DNA of 64,000 nt from Scylla paramamosain (lineage: Eukaryota > Arthropoda > Malacostraca > Decapoda > Portunidae), in the NCBI RefSeq assembly GCF_035594125.1, contig NC_087151.1:19739253-19803252 (forward strand), written 5' to 3'. How positions within the stretch are numbered: position 1 is the first letter of the stretch; every line of letters starts with the position of its first letter. This document shows positions 42,427 to 53,612 of this stretch, one piece after another. Position numbers and translations under genes: made by a program. Under the pieces are notes generated by a model that was given only the letters and a program-made list of their open reading frames with translations, did not search any database and was not told the DNA's origin.

Positions 42427-42897
42427 CAGTAAAATCCCTCTCATCCGGCATTCGAGTATCCGGCAGCTTCAAGTATCCGGCACATTTTTCCCCGAGCTTT
42501 AAAATCAATAAAAAATCAATGTGTACTCAAAGAATCAATTAAAATTCTCGCGCAAGGCATACTTTGTCCCCTCACCACCAGAGCGCACTACTTCGCGCCA
42601 CCCGCGGCCCACTGCACTGTGTTTACTCAGCGACTCAGTCCTGCATGTGCACTGTTTATCGCCTGATGCCTTCATCATGCCTAAAGTTGTAGAAAAGAGG
42701 AAGCGTGTTGTGCTTACACTTAAGCAGCTGATCAGATCAGCTGCTGATTAAGATCAGCTGGTCTTTGTTATGGTAAGATGCGTGAGTGTAGGGTGGTGAT
42801 TGGGGACATAATTTCACTTCTATTCAAGTATCTGGCAATATTCAAGTATCCGGCATGTCGGTGGTCCCGTTGATGCTGGATAAGAGGGATTTTACTG
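42427..42897 (+). mobile_element. Tigger/pogo-type MITE with TA duplication
   Basis: The ends CAGTAAAATCCCTCTCATCC and the complement of AAGAGGGATTTTACTG are inverted repeats of about 23 bp, flanked by TA on both sides (42425-42426, 42898-42899). These are features of pogo/Tigger elements. Inside, a plus-strand ATG at 42677 opens MPKVVEKRKRVVLTLKQ, which resembles the start of Tigger transposases, and stops after 24 codons. This is a 471-bp internal-deletion derivative. Confidence 0.85.
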
Positions 42898-43564
42898 TAC
42901 TTGGTTATAAATAGTTACCTTGGATTAGATGAACACATGGGTATAGCTAAGTACCTATCGCCACAGGCCTGCGACTAAATAGAATACTTAGTTAAGAGTC
43001 TGGATGGAATGTCTGCCAGGATAGTAGAGAGTCAAGAAGGAGCTTGTGAGTTGAGTGCTGGCTAGAGTCTCACTTGCATGAAGAGTGGGTATGTGGTCTG
43101 TCCACTGTTTGGAATTTGACTGACTCCCTGCTTGCTGAGCAGATTGATATCAGTTTGCTTCGGGATGGTGAATCTGCTCATCCCAGATCCTCATTGTTTC
43201 ATCTACTTATCATGGTGGATTGTAATATTTTAATTAATTCCCATCATCACTAATTTCCCTGTTAAAACAATAGTTCTGACAGTTTTGTAGCATATAGGTA
43301 CAGTACATCAACATGTATTATGAGAGATGATTTTAGAGTGTGAATCTCCAGGGAACTGTGGGAATGTATATCGAGTTCTGCATTAAAACAGCCAGTGACT
43401 GCTGGTAACTCAGATCACTGAGAATGCCATGGCATTCTGTAATTTCAGTATGATATGGATGAAGAAAGCTTTATACGAAGCTTATACAATGTTTATGGCA
43501 AAGTACAGAATCTGATTATGTGCTCTCATACTTTTCTCTGCTAAGGAAGATCCATCTGGGTGAG

Positions 43565-43745
43565 CAGGTGACTGAGGCTTAGGGGTGGCCTTCTCAGCCT
43601 AACTGCTTCAGGAAATGTATCATCTATCTCTAGTGACAGCTGGGTGGTAACTTGTTTGTGTTATTGTTCTGATCAACATTGCCCCCAAGCACTCCTTTTT
43701 CCCCAAACAAATCCAGATCAGGTTCAGATCCAGATCAATGATATA
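43565..43745. repeat. Unclassified interspersed repeat (pairs with 20960-21200)
   Basis: Similar order of short phrases to 20960-21200, ending AGATCCAGATCAATGAT. Copies are diverged by roughly a quarter by eye. Confidence 0.62.
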
Positions 43746-44361
43746 AATAGAAGGGCAGGCTGTAGATGCTGCTGCCATACACAGTGATGTGAGTTTTGTG
43801 AGAAAAGGGCCGGCTATAGCCTCTGCTGCTGCCACCATCCACAGTAAGCATTCATCAGCTGTGTGTAAGCAATGGCTTGGCAATTTTTTTTAATAATTGA
43901 TTCTGTACTGTACTGGTAGTCCACAGTCAGTGTTAGTATTTAATGGTGTCCAAAAGTATTTAAAGTTAACAAGGAAGTAAATTATACTGTTACCCAGGTG
44001 GTATAATATGTAGGTTGGGTAGTATATGTAAGTAGTTGTGTCTATATGTGTAGCATTTGGGTGTGTGCATGGGAATGTATGTGTGTGTGTGTGTGCGTGT
44101 TATGCCTGTCTGGTGGTGGTAGCCTAAGGTGGCAGAGCGTCAGTCAATGAACAGCAGTGGTTGGGACCAAACATTGGGTAGCAGTGAGAGTCAGCAGCCA
44201 GCAGCAGATAAGAGCAGATGTGGAGTAGCAGCAGAGAGTGTAGGAACCAGCAGCATATGAATCTTGTTCCCATGGATATGAGAGGCTATGGCAGAGGGCC
44301 TGTTGGCAAGCAGACACTGATGAGGTGGATGCACATGGCATGCCAGTCTCAGAAGCAATAA
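43746..44361. other. Unassigned sequence
   Basis: Contains a short (TG)n near 44080-44100 and GCAGCAG-type low complexity. No gene or element is supported. Confidence 0.4.
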
Positions 44362-45240
44362 CTAAGACAACAGTTGCTGCTGAGTTTTGACTGGAAAGGG
44401 TGCTATAAGCCCAAACAGAATAACAGTATAAGCAATGTCTCCCATAAAGTCATTATGATAAAGTGCTTCATTAACAGAAATCAAATAAGTGTGTTCTATG
44501 AAGTCACTAAGCCACTTTTTAAAATTATTGAGGTTAGTTGCTTCTGCCATCTCAGTGGATGGTGTATTTCAGGTCTTCACCACACAAACTGAGAAAAACC
44601 TGTGCTTGGCTTTGCAAGTGGTGTGGGGAATAAATATCTTAAATTTGTGATCTCTTGTAATACTCTTGTAATACTCCCTGCGGGGGACATGATGAAAAGA
44701 CAAGCAGGAGTTATAGTAAACAACATGTCATTGAAAATTTTCCAACACTTAATTAGATCAGCATTCATTAGTCTTCCTTTCAAAGAAGATGGTTTAAAGC
44801 TTTGAGACACTAATTGTAAGGCATATTATGAAAACTTATAATTTGCTTAGTCCACAGTCGCTAACAGATTCTAAAAGAGTCAAATCAGTAACAGCCTGTA
44901 TTCCAAACTGGAGATGCAAACTCAAGAAGTGAGTGTATATGGATGGTAAACAGCTTACCCATGAAGGTAGGAGACTGACACAAAGTGGCCATCAATAAAG
45001 AGTTGGCCAATCCTGAAGCCTTTGACACCAAGGATTGAATATGGGTGAGAAAATTCAATGTTGGATCAATAGTTATACCAAGGTCTATACCAACAGGACT
45101 AAGATGTAAGTGTTTGCCCTTGACAGTATATAATGAGTAAAAACCCAAATCATAAGCTAGTTTTGAAATATTCTATTTCAATTGTTGAAGAGCCTGTCTC
45201 AGCCAGGTCAGAACCATAGTAATTTTGTCTTCTTGATAGG
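44362..45240 (-). pseudogene. LINE RT C-terminal fragment of a third, L2/CR1-like family
   Basis: Minus-strand pieces align with the region after RT motif C of L2/CR1-type LINEs: HLHLSPVGIDLGITIDPTLN, then THIQSLVSKASGLANSLL, then HIHSLLEFASPVWNTG near 44885-45100. LKGRLMNADLIKCWKIFND lies near 44740, and a tail with NLNNFKKWL near 44530. Frames change between pieces. It differs in sequence from both main LINE families of the window and is old. Confidence 0.7.
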
Positions 45241-45299
45241 AGTAGAGGGTGATGATGCCATTGCTGACTATATGCACCCTGGTGAATGCCTGTGAGTTT

Positions 45300-46045
45300 T
45301 CACAGTTGAGGGAACTGTTTGGCACTCCTCAAGAAGACACATGTAAGATGTATGGGTGCGGGTCAGCAGGTTGGTCAGATGTCATTGGCAGCCAGTAGGA
45401 TGAGCAGGTCAAAGGTGGTGACATATATAACATGAAGCTGAATGCAGAGGGTCTGGTGGTAGGAGTGGAAGTGTGGACAATAAAGCAAGACATGTTCCTC
45501 ATCATTCTGACACCATGGGCAGTATGGGGAGGATAAGAGAGTTGCAAACATGTGAGGATAATGTCTAGCCTGTGGGTTGATTGCTGGATCTATGGTTGGA
45601 AGGAAGGAGTCCATGTAGTACAAGTCCAAGGAGGTGGTATGGAAGGAGTTGAGAAGAAAGACATTCCAAGAGGAGTGGCAGGTTTGGAAGAGCAGATGGA
45701 TGGCAGTGAAGTAGGGGAGGAGTGTGATGTCAGTTCCAGTAATAGCCATCTTTGCTACTGCATCCACCACTTAGTTGCCACAGATGCAGAATGGTCAGGG
45801 ACTCATTGCATGGTGCTTTTCCAACCTGTGGAGGCGAGTGAAAGGAGGTGACTGTAGGCAGAGGACCAGGGCTGTTGACGTGGCCAGGCGACAGGAGAGG
45901 ATGAGATGCAGGGACGAGAGGGAGTCCATGTAGATGACTGCTGCCTTCTAGGTGTAAGTGTTGTTTTGGTAAGCCAGGGTCTGACAGAAGGTGAAAAGCT
46001 GTGCCAACATGACATCAGTAGCAGGGGGAAATGTCCAGGTCCTAC
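45300..46045 (-). pseudogene. I-clade-like LINE fragment: RNase H and zinc-knuckle C-terminus
   Basis: The minus strand shows AAVIYMDSLSSLHLIL near 45920, the FTDSLSSL motif of the RNase H domain found in I-clade LINEs. A decayed H-containing segment follows near 45790. A 131-codon frame (45375-45770) contains PYCPWCQNDEEHVLLYCPHF, a Cys-Cys-His-Cys knuckle typical of the ORF2 end. It is truncated at its 5' side, where it meets CR1-like copy d in the same orientation. Confidence 0.65.
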
Positions 46046-47736
46046 AGATATTGGACCTATCCACCCATCCATCTCTCTCCTGCACAATATTGATTACCTT
46101 TGAATAAAAGGACAATAAGTTCATGGGATATGATCTTTCCCTCCTAAATACAAATTGACAATTTACCAAAATTTTATCTCTTTCCAAGTGTTCCATCCAT
46201 CTTTCCTTTATTGTTCTTTTGCATAGTTTTCTTACAACACTAGTCAAGGACATTGGTTTATAATTTAGTGGGTTTACCTTATTTCCTCCTTTGAATATTG
46301 GTGTAATATTTCCTCTCTTCCAATCTTTTGGTACTCTTGCTTGTGTTAGTGATGTCACCACGAGACTGTGAATTTTATCAGACTGTTGTTCTCTACATTC
46401 CTTCAATATCCAGTTTGATACTCCATCTGGACCAGTTACTTTATTTACATCAAGTTCTTCTATCATAAGTATTTCCTCATAACTGACTGGAACTGTACTT
46501 AGTATGTTCCTCATCAACTTATCCCTTCTACCATCAAACTCCCCTTCCACAGTAAATACCAATCTGAAACTATTGTTCATAACCTCCATGTCTTGTGCAT
46601 CCTCATAGATTTTTCCTTCAATTTTCAATCTTGATACACCTTCTTTTTTTTTCATCTTCCCATTAATATGTCTAAAGAGCAGTTTGAGTTCATTTATACA
46701 CTTATCTATTATATCTCTTTCATAGTTTCTTCTCTCAATTCTTATTATCTCAACGTAGTTATTTCTAGCATCAATATGTTCCTCCGATCTGCTCTCAGTT
46801 TTCCTCTTCTTCCATCTATTCCAAGCATTTAGCTTACTATTTCTAGCTTTTTTGCATTTTGTATTGAACCATTCTTTACCCTTTCTACATTTTGCTCCTC
46901 CTTTATGTACAAATTTCTCCATAGCAGAATTATATATCCTTATAAATTCATCCCATTTTTCCCGAACATCTTCTGTGTCTTCAAAGTCTTTCCAGTCCAT
47001 GGCAACAAAGTATTTTCTTAAGTTTTAAAAGTCAGATTTACTATATTTAAATCTTTTCATCTTATAATTTTCATCAATGATTACATTTTCATTTTTCAAT
47101 TTAAATTCCATTAACACATGATCACTTTTACCTAGAGGGCTATCATAGTGTATAGTTTTAATAATTTCCATGTCCATGGTAAACACAAAATCAAGTCTTG
47201 ATTGCTTATCCCTTCCACTAAATCTTGTATCACAATCAACCCACTGAGTCATTAAGTTTTCCACCGCCCAATTTAACAATCTATTACTCCATGAGCTCTC
47301 ACTTCCAGTAGTTGTCACTGTTTCCCAATTTACTTACAAATAAAATCATCAACTATAACTATATCACTACTTTCCATCACTATCTTTTCAAGGCTTTTTA
47401 ACACATCTACCAACATCTCTTCATGCTCTTCTTTTCACCAAGCATTGGTCATAGGTGGCACATACACACCTACATAATTCATTATCCTACCATTTCCACT
47501 TCTTATCATCACTTGTAGAATTTCAGACTTGTCTTCACTTTTTATTACCCTCTCCACTTTAATACACTTTTTAGTCAGAATGATCACTCTCCCTCCTCCC
47601 TTGTCACTTCCATTTTTCATCCATAAATCATATTTATCATCACCAATGTCAGGAGTTCCCCATTCATTTTTCCATTTTGTCTCACATAATACAGCAACAT
47701 CAGGTGCAGTTCTGTTTAATAACTCATTTAATTCCA

Positions 47737-47738
<2 letters not shown>
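46046..47738 (-). pseudogene. CR1-like LINE ORF2, endonuclease to RT motif A, truncated (copy d)
   Basis: The endonuclease (47435-47737 and 47025-47318) shows DVAVLCETKW, GVYVPPMTNAW, RLDFVFTMDMEI and LGKSDHVLMEF. The GDFN segment near 47345 is decayed. A long open frame (45948-47000) covers the linker and RT fingers, with VTGPDGVSNWILKECREQ, DWKRGNITPIFKGG and NPLNYKPMSLTS. It stops being LINE-like right after QERDGWVD near 46060. The 5' end abuts the (TG)n of the next copy. Confidence 0.82.

Positions 47739-47788
<50 letters not shown>
47739..47788. repeat. (TG)n tract at the 3' end of CR1-like LINE e
   Basis: Fifty bp of TG directly followed by TATTTACCTAGTTGTG, the CR1-like terminus. Confidence 0.95.
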
Positions 47789-47790
<2 letters not shown>

Positions 47791-48041
47791 TTACCTAGTT
47801 GTGTTTTACAGGAAAAGAGCTATGCTCGTGCTGTCCTGTCTCCATATCTATAAGCATCCAGCTTAACTTTAAATTCATGAACATTTTTTTGCTTGTACCA
47901 CTGTTTCATCTAAGTTGTTCCATATTTCTATGCTTCTATTTGGGAAACCATATTTCTTGACATCTCTTCTACTTGCTGTTTTCTTCAATTTCACTCCATG
48001 TCCTCTTGTATCTCTTGAGTCCCACACAAATAAGTCTTCTT
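47789..48041 (-). mobile_element. CR1-like LINE, 3'-terminal fragment (copy e)
   Basis: About 250 bp matching the 3' end of copy b at 22023-22290. It encodes ENLFVWDSRDTRG-like sequence (here KEDLFVWDSRDTRGHGVKL), then SIEIWNNLDETVV. It is flanked by (TG)n on both sides. It lies in the intron about 55 bp from the donor site of the PANK4 exon, on the same strand as the gene. Confidence 0.85.
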
Positions 48042-48066
48042 TGTGTGTGTGTGTGTGTGTGTGTGT
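48042..48066. repeat. (TG)n tract
   Basis: A short TG tract between the LINE fragment and the PANK4 exon donor, about 30 bp from the splice site. Confidence 0.95.
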
Positions 48067-48096
48067 CATAACATAAGTTTTGGCATTCATTCTTAC

Positions 48097-48197
48097 CTTC
48101 CTTAGTCCGTGAAGCATAGCATACAAGGAGGCAATCTGTCCAATATCATTACTGACGGTAAACAGTAAGCTTCTTGCAATGTCTGCTTCTGAAAACC
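48097..48197 (-). CDS. PANK4: PANK4-like exon: kinase-like domain segment before the FGG motif
   Basis: This 101-nt minus-strand exon has an acceptor ATATTTGCAG before GGTTTTC and a donor AGGAAG/GTAAGA. It begins with the last two bases of a split codon and ends in phase 0, exactly matching the next exon at 34358-34520. It encodes FSEADIARSLLFTVSNDIGQ and then IASLYAMLHGLRK. The pattern S..D.A.SLL..ISNDIGQ.A.LHA.LH..... before VYFGG is found in PANK4-type proteins. It continues the same chain as the other two exons. Upstream exons, including the N-terminal glycine-rich nucleotide-binding part, were not found in the remaining 16 kb. Confidence 0.92.
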
Positions 48198-48395
48198 CTG
48201 CAAATATTTCAGAATATATAATATTTTTACATATCAAAATATTGTTGAAATGAAATGCAATTACATGAAATTGTTCAAGTATCCAACAGACTCTAACCAA
48301 TAATGATTTATTTAGAAAATTTGGCATATTACATCTAATCTATAAAAAAAATATACAAATATTTGTGTAAGCAGATACTTTATTGTTATCTTATG

Positions 48396-48509
<114 letters not shown>

Positions 48510-48884
48510 CAATTTTTTCTTTTAAGTAGTTAAATGTTAAATTCAATATACTGAAAGACATGTTATGCTATGAAATGAGTAGAAATTATTTACAAATGCA
48601 TGTCATAAATCAAAATGCTAGGTTGTGAAAGAGTCCTGCATATTTTCCTATGAATAAATTTGATGAGCTTTTAATTTCTTGTACTGCATTTTGATACCAA
48701 GCATTACAATATTAATGTAGGCACTTACATAAACTACTACATGTACTAAACTAATGTGCCTTTTTTGTTACTAGAGTTACCTTACATATACATACAATAC
48801 TCACAAAAAGTATACTAAGAAGTGTAGGAAAACAGCAAAAATAATTATTTTTCTTTATTCTAATATTTTATGTAGCCATCACAT

Positions 48885-49165
48885 GCCTTCAAAACAGCTT
48901 GAAAATTGTTCAAGCATGAAGTCAGATATTTTCTACAGTACATTTGGTTCTTGAATGTTTCAACATGGCAGGAAATGGATGCTGTGTCCCTTCCCTAAAT
49001 TTCAAGTTTCATGTAGGTTCATATCTGTTTAATGGAATTAGGATCCAGTTAGTTACCAGACCACTTCAGGTTATTCATTTATTTGCCTTGAAGCCATTAT
49101 TAATCTTGTGATAAGGTGCACAGTCTTGCATAAAAAAAATTACCATCACCAATTCTGTGATCATG
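48885..49165 (-). pseudogene. Tc1/mariner-type transposase, C-terminal relic
   Basis: The minus strand shows FMQDCAPYHKI near 49140, matching the F.QD.APCHK motif with the second catalytic Asp. NNLKWSGN..DPNSI near 49050 corresponds to the W...SPDLNPIE segment. YLTSCLNNFQAVLKACDGYI lies near 48900, followed by KY and a stop, a typical family C-terminus. Internal stops and at least one frame change make it non-functional. Terminal repeats were not resolved. Confidence 0.6.
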
Positions 49166-49684
49166 AAGAACTTCACTGTAGCAATCTCACTTTGTGATGA
49201 ATTCTTTGGAATTACAATTTTTCCTTGTATGTATGCTTTCAAATTTCCTTTACAAGCACATTCTACTTCCTAAGATAACAATCCATGCCTTTCCTTGGTT
49301 AATGAGGTTCTTGGAACCCATTCTAAGGTATAGGTGAGTGGCAACACTCCTTGCAGGAGTGCCTCAAGTGGCACTGGCAATAAATGAGTGTGAGACTTGT
49401 CAGACAGTGTGCATAATTGCCAAGTAGCAATATATAATAAAATTTTAATGTAACTAATTGTGGGGCAGGAGGCCAGTTCACTCTAATTAAAAATTCACTA
49501 CATTCCATGCTTCATCTTCATTACTTCATTACTTCAATGTCACTATTGATTATCATTATTGGGGAGCAGAGGTAAAGGGCATACTGCTAGCCTATAAGTG
49601 TGCATCTAGCTTTTGGTTCCTTTGTCCTCTTACTTTAAGTAGTGGGGGCATCTGTCATTACCCACTAAGAAATGGTGGATGGGT

Positions 49685-49810
49685 GTATGAGAATGGATTA
49701 ATCTATTTTGCATTGATTCCAATAGGGAAAATAGTTTTGGTTTTATAACATTTCGGATTTTGAACAGCATTCAGGAATGAATTAAGTTCGAAAACTGAGC
49801 TTCCACTGTA
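49685..49810. mobile_element. Tigger/pogo-type element, one end only
   Basis: The segment closely follows the right end of the Tigger-type element at 50954-51746: GAATGGATTAAT, GCATTCAGGAATGAATTAAG, then GCTTCCACTGTA. The opposite end is missing. Confidence 0.65.
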
Positions 49811-50424
49811 CCTATCATGGCTGCCCATGTTTGACAAGGACAATATCTATGGTGCCTCTGTCAAGTTTTTCTGCCAGCCAGTCCTTGTCAATTTGTGCTC
49901 CTGTCAGCTTATTCTACCATTTTGTACCTGGCTGTTCTGCTCCTGCTTTTGCTCTAACCAGCTAATATCTCCACCATCTTTCCATGCTGTCTATAGCTTT
50001 GGGCTATAATCTGGTATGCTATTAGTGCAGTGTTATCAGTGTATTGTCAATAGTGTTGGAGCTGTCACACAGCTAAATCTCTCTCTCTCTCTCTGGATAT
50101 AGTGAATTTTTGTCTTTAGCAATGCACCTTTTCACCATATGTGTTCATTATTTTGAGGGTTTATGATAACTGAAAGAATAATCCAGGCTTTTGGGGCAAA
50201 AGACTGAGCTGGTGGGGACATCTGGTAAAAATCTGTGAATAAGCAAAACCTAGAATACCAAGCTGGGAATACGTAGGGAAACACTGTATCTGGCAAATCA
50301 CAAAAGACTTGGGTAATTATTATTTGTGCTGCCAAGGTAATGAGATGGCTGAAACTGTGCCAAGATAAAAGACTCAGCCAACATCAGACATGCTAACTTC
50401 TCCAAAACATCAAATAAACCAGTG
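49811..50424. other. Unassigned sequence
   Basis: No exon, RT or transposase motif recognised. A short CT run lies near 50080. Confidence 0.4.
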
Positions 50425-50559
50425 CCTGTATTCACGAAGCAGTCCTAGTGAGTCTTAGCTATGAAACATGTCACAGCTTATCATAAACTGTGTGCGTCTA
50501 TCATAAATCCATGCAGGATGCTAAAACTGGGTCCATCCTGTCTTATGACAGACATTCCC

Positions 50560-50950
50560 CATAGCCAAGATGGCTGCCCACAACATCTCCAACTCAGGAA
50601 TTATTTATTCAGATAGGATGTATTGAATGAACTTAGTGACATGAAACTCATCAGAAGATATTGTTTAGTCCATGTAGGTATTCATTTTGTTATTGATCTA
50701 GTGAGGGAAGTCTAACAATGACACAGAAAGGAGAAATCCATTTACCCAAGAAATTACAGTGATCATAACACTTAGATAACTTGTTGCTGGGAAGAGTTAC
50801 TGCGAAAATGCAGTTGTGCAGTAGTGATGGCCTTGGGGATCATTGAGAGGCATCACGTTTACCATATTTCAAAGATTGAATTTCTATCTTATCCACTGTG
50901 TCTCTTATCCCAATACATAAAAAGAAAGAAATATTTATAGAAGGTATGAA
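50560..50950 (+). pseudogene. Harbinger-type transposase N-terminal relic (plus arm)
   Basis: The plus-strand translation reads NELSDMKLIRRYCL, then, after frame changes, VIIT and IEGITFTIFQRLNFYLI. This resembles the DTELIRRYRLDR...I..VTDLIR...R....ITPE.KVI..LRYLATG...L..DDLGISQ stretch of HARBI1-like transposases. The catalytic DDE part is not preserved. Many stops. Confidence 0.5.
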
Positions 50951-50953
50951 TTA

Positions 50954-51746
50954 CAGTGGAACCTCAGTTACCTAATGCCTCTTTTTTTTTTTTTTTAACA
51001 AATTGGTTTTTGAATAAAATTTTGAACTCATTATTGCTTCATTTGCAGTACCATGATTCAGTTCTAGAACAAAGTTTTCAAATATTAAAAGACATAGCAA
51101 AAACTGCTGTTTATTATTAATTTATAGTTTCTATAAAAATTTACTTAATTTTTATATATTTAGAGGAGAGAGACAGAGTGTAAGACAGTAATTCAGTCTC
51201 TGAAATAAGGTAAATGTGATCTCGTTGAAAAGTCTCAATATAAACAAAGTTTTTGGCACCCAGGAGTTATCTCTAGTCACCTGTGGCTCTCTCAATGATA
51301 CCCAATGACATCAACACTACAAAACGGTATTTTTCCAGTAGCTTTTCTCAGCAGCAAGATGTCTAAATGTTATGATCACCTTTATTTTGGCAGTAAGTGG
51401 ATTGATCCTTTCTGTGTCCTTCTATAAGGCTTTCCTCATTAGATTAGCATCAAAGAGAATACCAGCAAGGTCTAAACAGTATCTTCTAATGAGTTCTGTA
51501 TCACTTAAGTTCATTCAGTACATCCTTTCTGGATAAATAGTTTGTGAGCTGGAGATGTTGTGAAGCAGCCATCTTGGCTGTGGGAGTGTCTGTTATAAGC
51601 AGCTAAGACAGGATAGACTGGTGTTTGGGAATGGATTAATCCAATTTACATTGATTCTTATATGAAAAATAATCTAAGTTTTCAAACAACTCAGATTTCG
51701 AATGGCATTCAGTAACAAATTAAGTTCTAGAACTGAGGTTCCACTG
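50954..51746. mobile_element. Tigger/pogo-type MITE with TA duplication
   Basis: Perfect 16-bp inverted ends (CAGTGGAACCTCAGTT and its complement at 51731-51746) are flanked by TA on both sides (50952-50953, 51747-51748). The interior has no transposase motif and includes an inverted Harbinger segment. It may therefore have captured that segment, or the two were nested. Confidence 0.75.
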
Positions 51747-51989
51747 TAGTAGTAAACACCAGTTTTTGCTTTGTCTTTTAGCATTTGAAATCAAGCAAGC
51801 ACTACATATAGAAGACAGTTACAATTGACAGCTTTGCTTATGTCAGAGCTTATGATATACGAATTATGACAGATGTTCTAAGTTATGATACACAACTGCC
51901 ACAGCTATGACATATGTCAAAACTTTATGTAGAATGTGGCCCCTGAGGTGGGAGCTATGAGCTTGCAGTGCTGTCGTCAAACCCAGGTC

Positions 51990-52335
51990 TATACATATGC
52001 TGTGGTTGATTTCATCAGGACAGAAATATTCCAGCAGGATGGGGCCTCTTGTCACACAGCAAAAACTGTGAAGGAATAGCAACTCACACTGAAATTGAAA
52101 TAATTCCTGAATGGCCTGGTAACAGCCCAGATATTTCTCCTGTTGGGAACTTGAGGGAAATTGTAAAGATGAAACTAAGGGAAGAAGACACTTGAACAGT
52201 GAGCAAAAAAGATGAAGATCTAAAGAGAGCATGGGTTGCCATTCCTGCAACTAAAGTGCAAAATTTCAATGATAGCCTATCCTGTCACCTGAAAGAAGTC
52301 ATTAGGAGAAAAGGATTCCACATCAATAAATAGGT
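51990..52335 (+). pseudogene. Tc1-type transposase, C-terminal relic
   Basis: The plus strand shows IFQQDGASCHTAKTVKE near 52025, which includes the second catalytic Asp. THTEIEIIPEWPGNSPDISP lies near 52085 in another frame, then NLREIVKMKLREEDT and, at the end, LKEVIRRKGFHINK and a stop near 52333. The expected SPDLSPIENLW has become SPDISPVGNLRE, with Gly in place of the third catalytic Glu. A frameshift lies between the first two motifs. The N-terminal DNA-binding half is missing. Confidence 0.8.
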
Positions 52336-52720
52336 AAGTTTGCGATGAGCTTACATAAAAAAATGACACAAATTTACAATAGTGCACGTGTTATTCAAAG
52401 TATTCCTGTGGCATCGAATTGATCAACACAAGTTCTCATCTTGAAGTAAACTTATATCGAGAGGAAAAAATAGCATTCATCCCAAGATGATGATACATCC
52501 CAAACCTGAGATATATGTGTAGTATTTAGCTCATTTTGCCACATTTCAAGCTCTCTGTTTGAGTTGGCTAAAAATGTTCATAATATTTTATTGCTTGGTT
52601 TGATAACACACAAATGACAAAAAATTTTTTTCCAGCTGACTGCCTTTTATTCGTAAAATTCAGTCAGTTGGTGAATCTAGGAGTTTTTCAGACCATATTG
52701 AATGCTCCAAGTGAGTTTCT
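52336..52720 (+). mobile_element. 3' flank of the Tc1-type element
   Basis: Non-coding tail of the Tc1-type element, homologous in inverse orientation to 41480-41720. It probably includes the terminal repeat near 52680-52720, but the precise end was not fixed. Confidence 0.55.
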
Positions 52721-53359
52721 CTGTACTCCTGGCTCATATACATAAACACACCTCAAAGACTTTTAAATTTACTTCCTGCTAAAAATAATTGCTAAAAGTG
52801 TATGCAAGAAACTACAAAAGTTTTCTTAAGTCACTTATAGCTAGGAGTAGAAATAAAATTTTAACTTGTTAAACATGCTGTTTAGTGCTTAAGAAAGACT
52901 TTGACCATTATGTTTTTGCACTTGAATATCAAAACCATACATAATAGTATTTAATGTTGATTTATATTTCACTTTTTGATAAAAAGAACCAGAGTGTTGA
53001 CATATTTTATAAATTTAATAATGTACATGAGGCAAGTTGAGACCTGGGGAGATGTCAACACAACAACAATGGTGGAGGCAACTTGGCCAAGCCAAGAAAG
53101 AGAGAAGTAGCTCTGTCAGGTTAATTGGATGACACACTAGTTTCTGCTCAGTGCAAAATGATTTTCAAAATTCTGCTTATCCCTGCAAGAAGCTGTGGGA
53201 ATGGCTGAGTTAGACTGAATGCAATTAAATTAAATTCCAGTTACTTGGACTGTGTGGTGACAGGCTGTTAGTTTGAGTACAAAGAAAATGTTATATTTCA
53301 TTTACTCCCTGCAAGGGGCTGAGATGAGTTAGGTGTTGGATTAATTTATTATCTAACAC

Positions 53360-53398
53360 AATGACACACACACTCACACACACACACACACACTCAGA
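53360..53398. repeat. (CA)n tract
   Basis: Short, interrupted CA repeat. Confidence 0.9.
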
Positions 53399-53612
53399 TC
53401 AAGATCAAGTCAACAAACTACACCTGATGCACTCGCTCCCCAAGAAAGTTGATTTTTGGGGAACCCACAACATTACCTGGACCTGGAAGAGAATAATATC
53501 ATCAGGAATACCTAGAAGTGTGGTTTGTAGGGTCTGAGTAAGTGAGTGTGGTGCTGTAGGTGAGGAAACAGTGTTGTAGTTTTCTGGGCTCCAGCCAATT
53601 GGGCCCAAGCTT

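Larger units (their letters stand above)
50425..51950. mobile_element. PIF/Harbinger-type relic with inverted duplication
   Basis: The left edge CCTGTATTCACGAAG resembles Harbinger-type termini. 50515-50810 on the plus strand and 51335-51625 on the minus strand are inverted copies of each other (for example CCAAGATGGCTGC, ACAACATCTCCA, GACACAGAAAGG, GTGATCATAACA). Both encode the same N-terminal transposase segment. A Tigger-type element occupies the middle and overlaps the second arm. The right edge near 51945 is a guess. Confidence 0.5.

Noticed and set aside
44362..46045. A single LINE with RT and RNase H
   Set aside because: On the minus strand the RNase H piece lies 5' of the RT piece, the reverse of I-clade order, so two elements are more likely.
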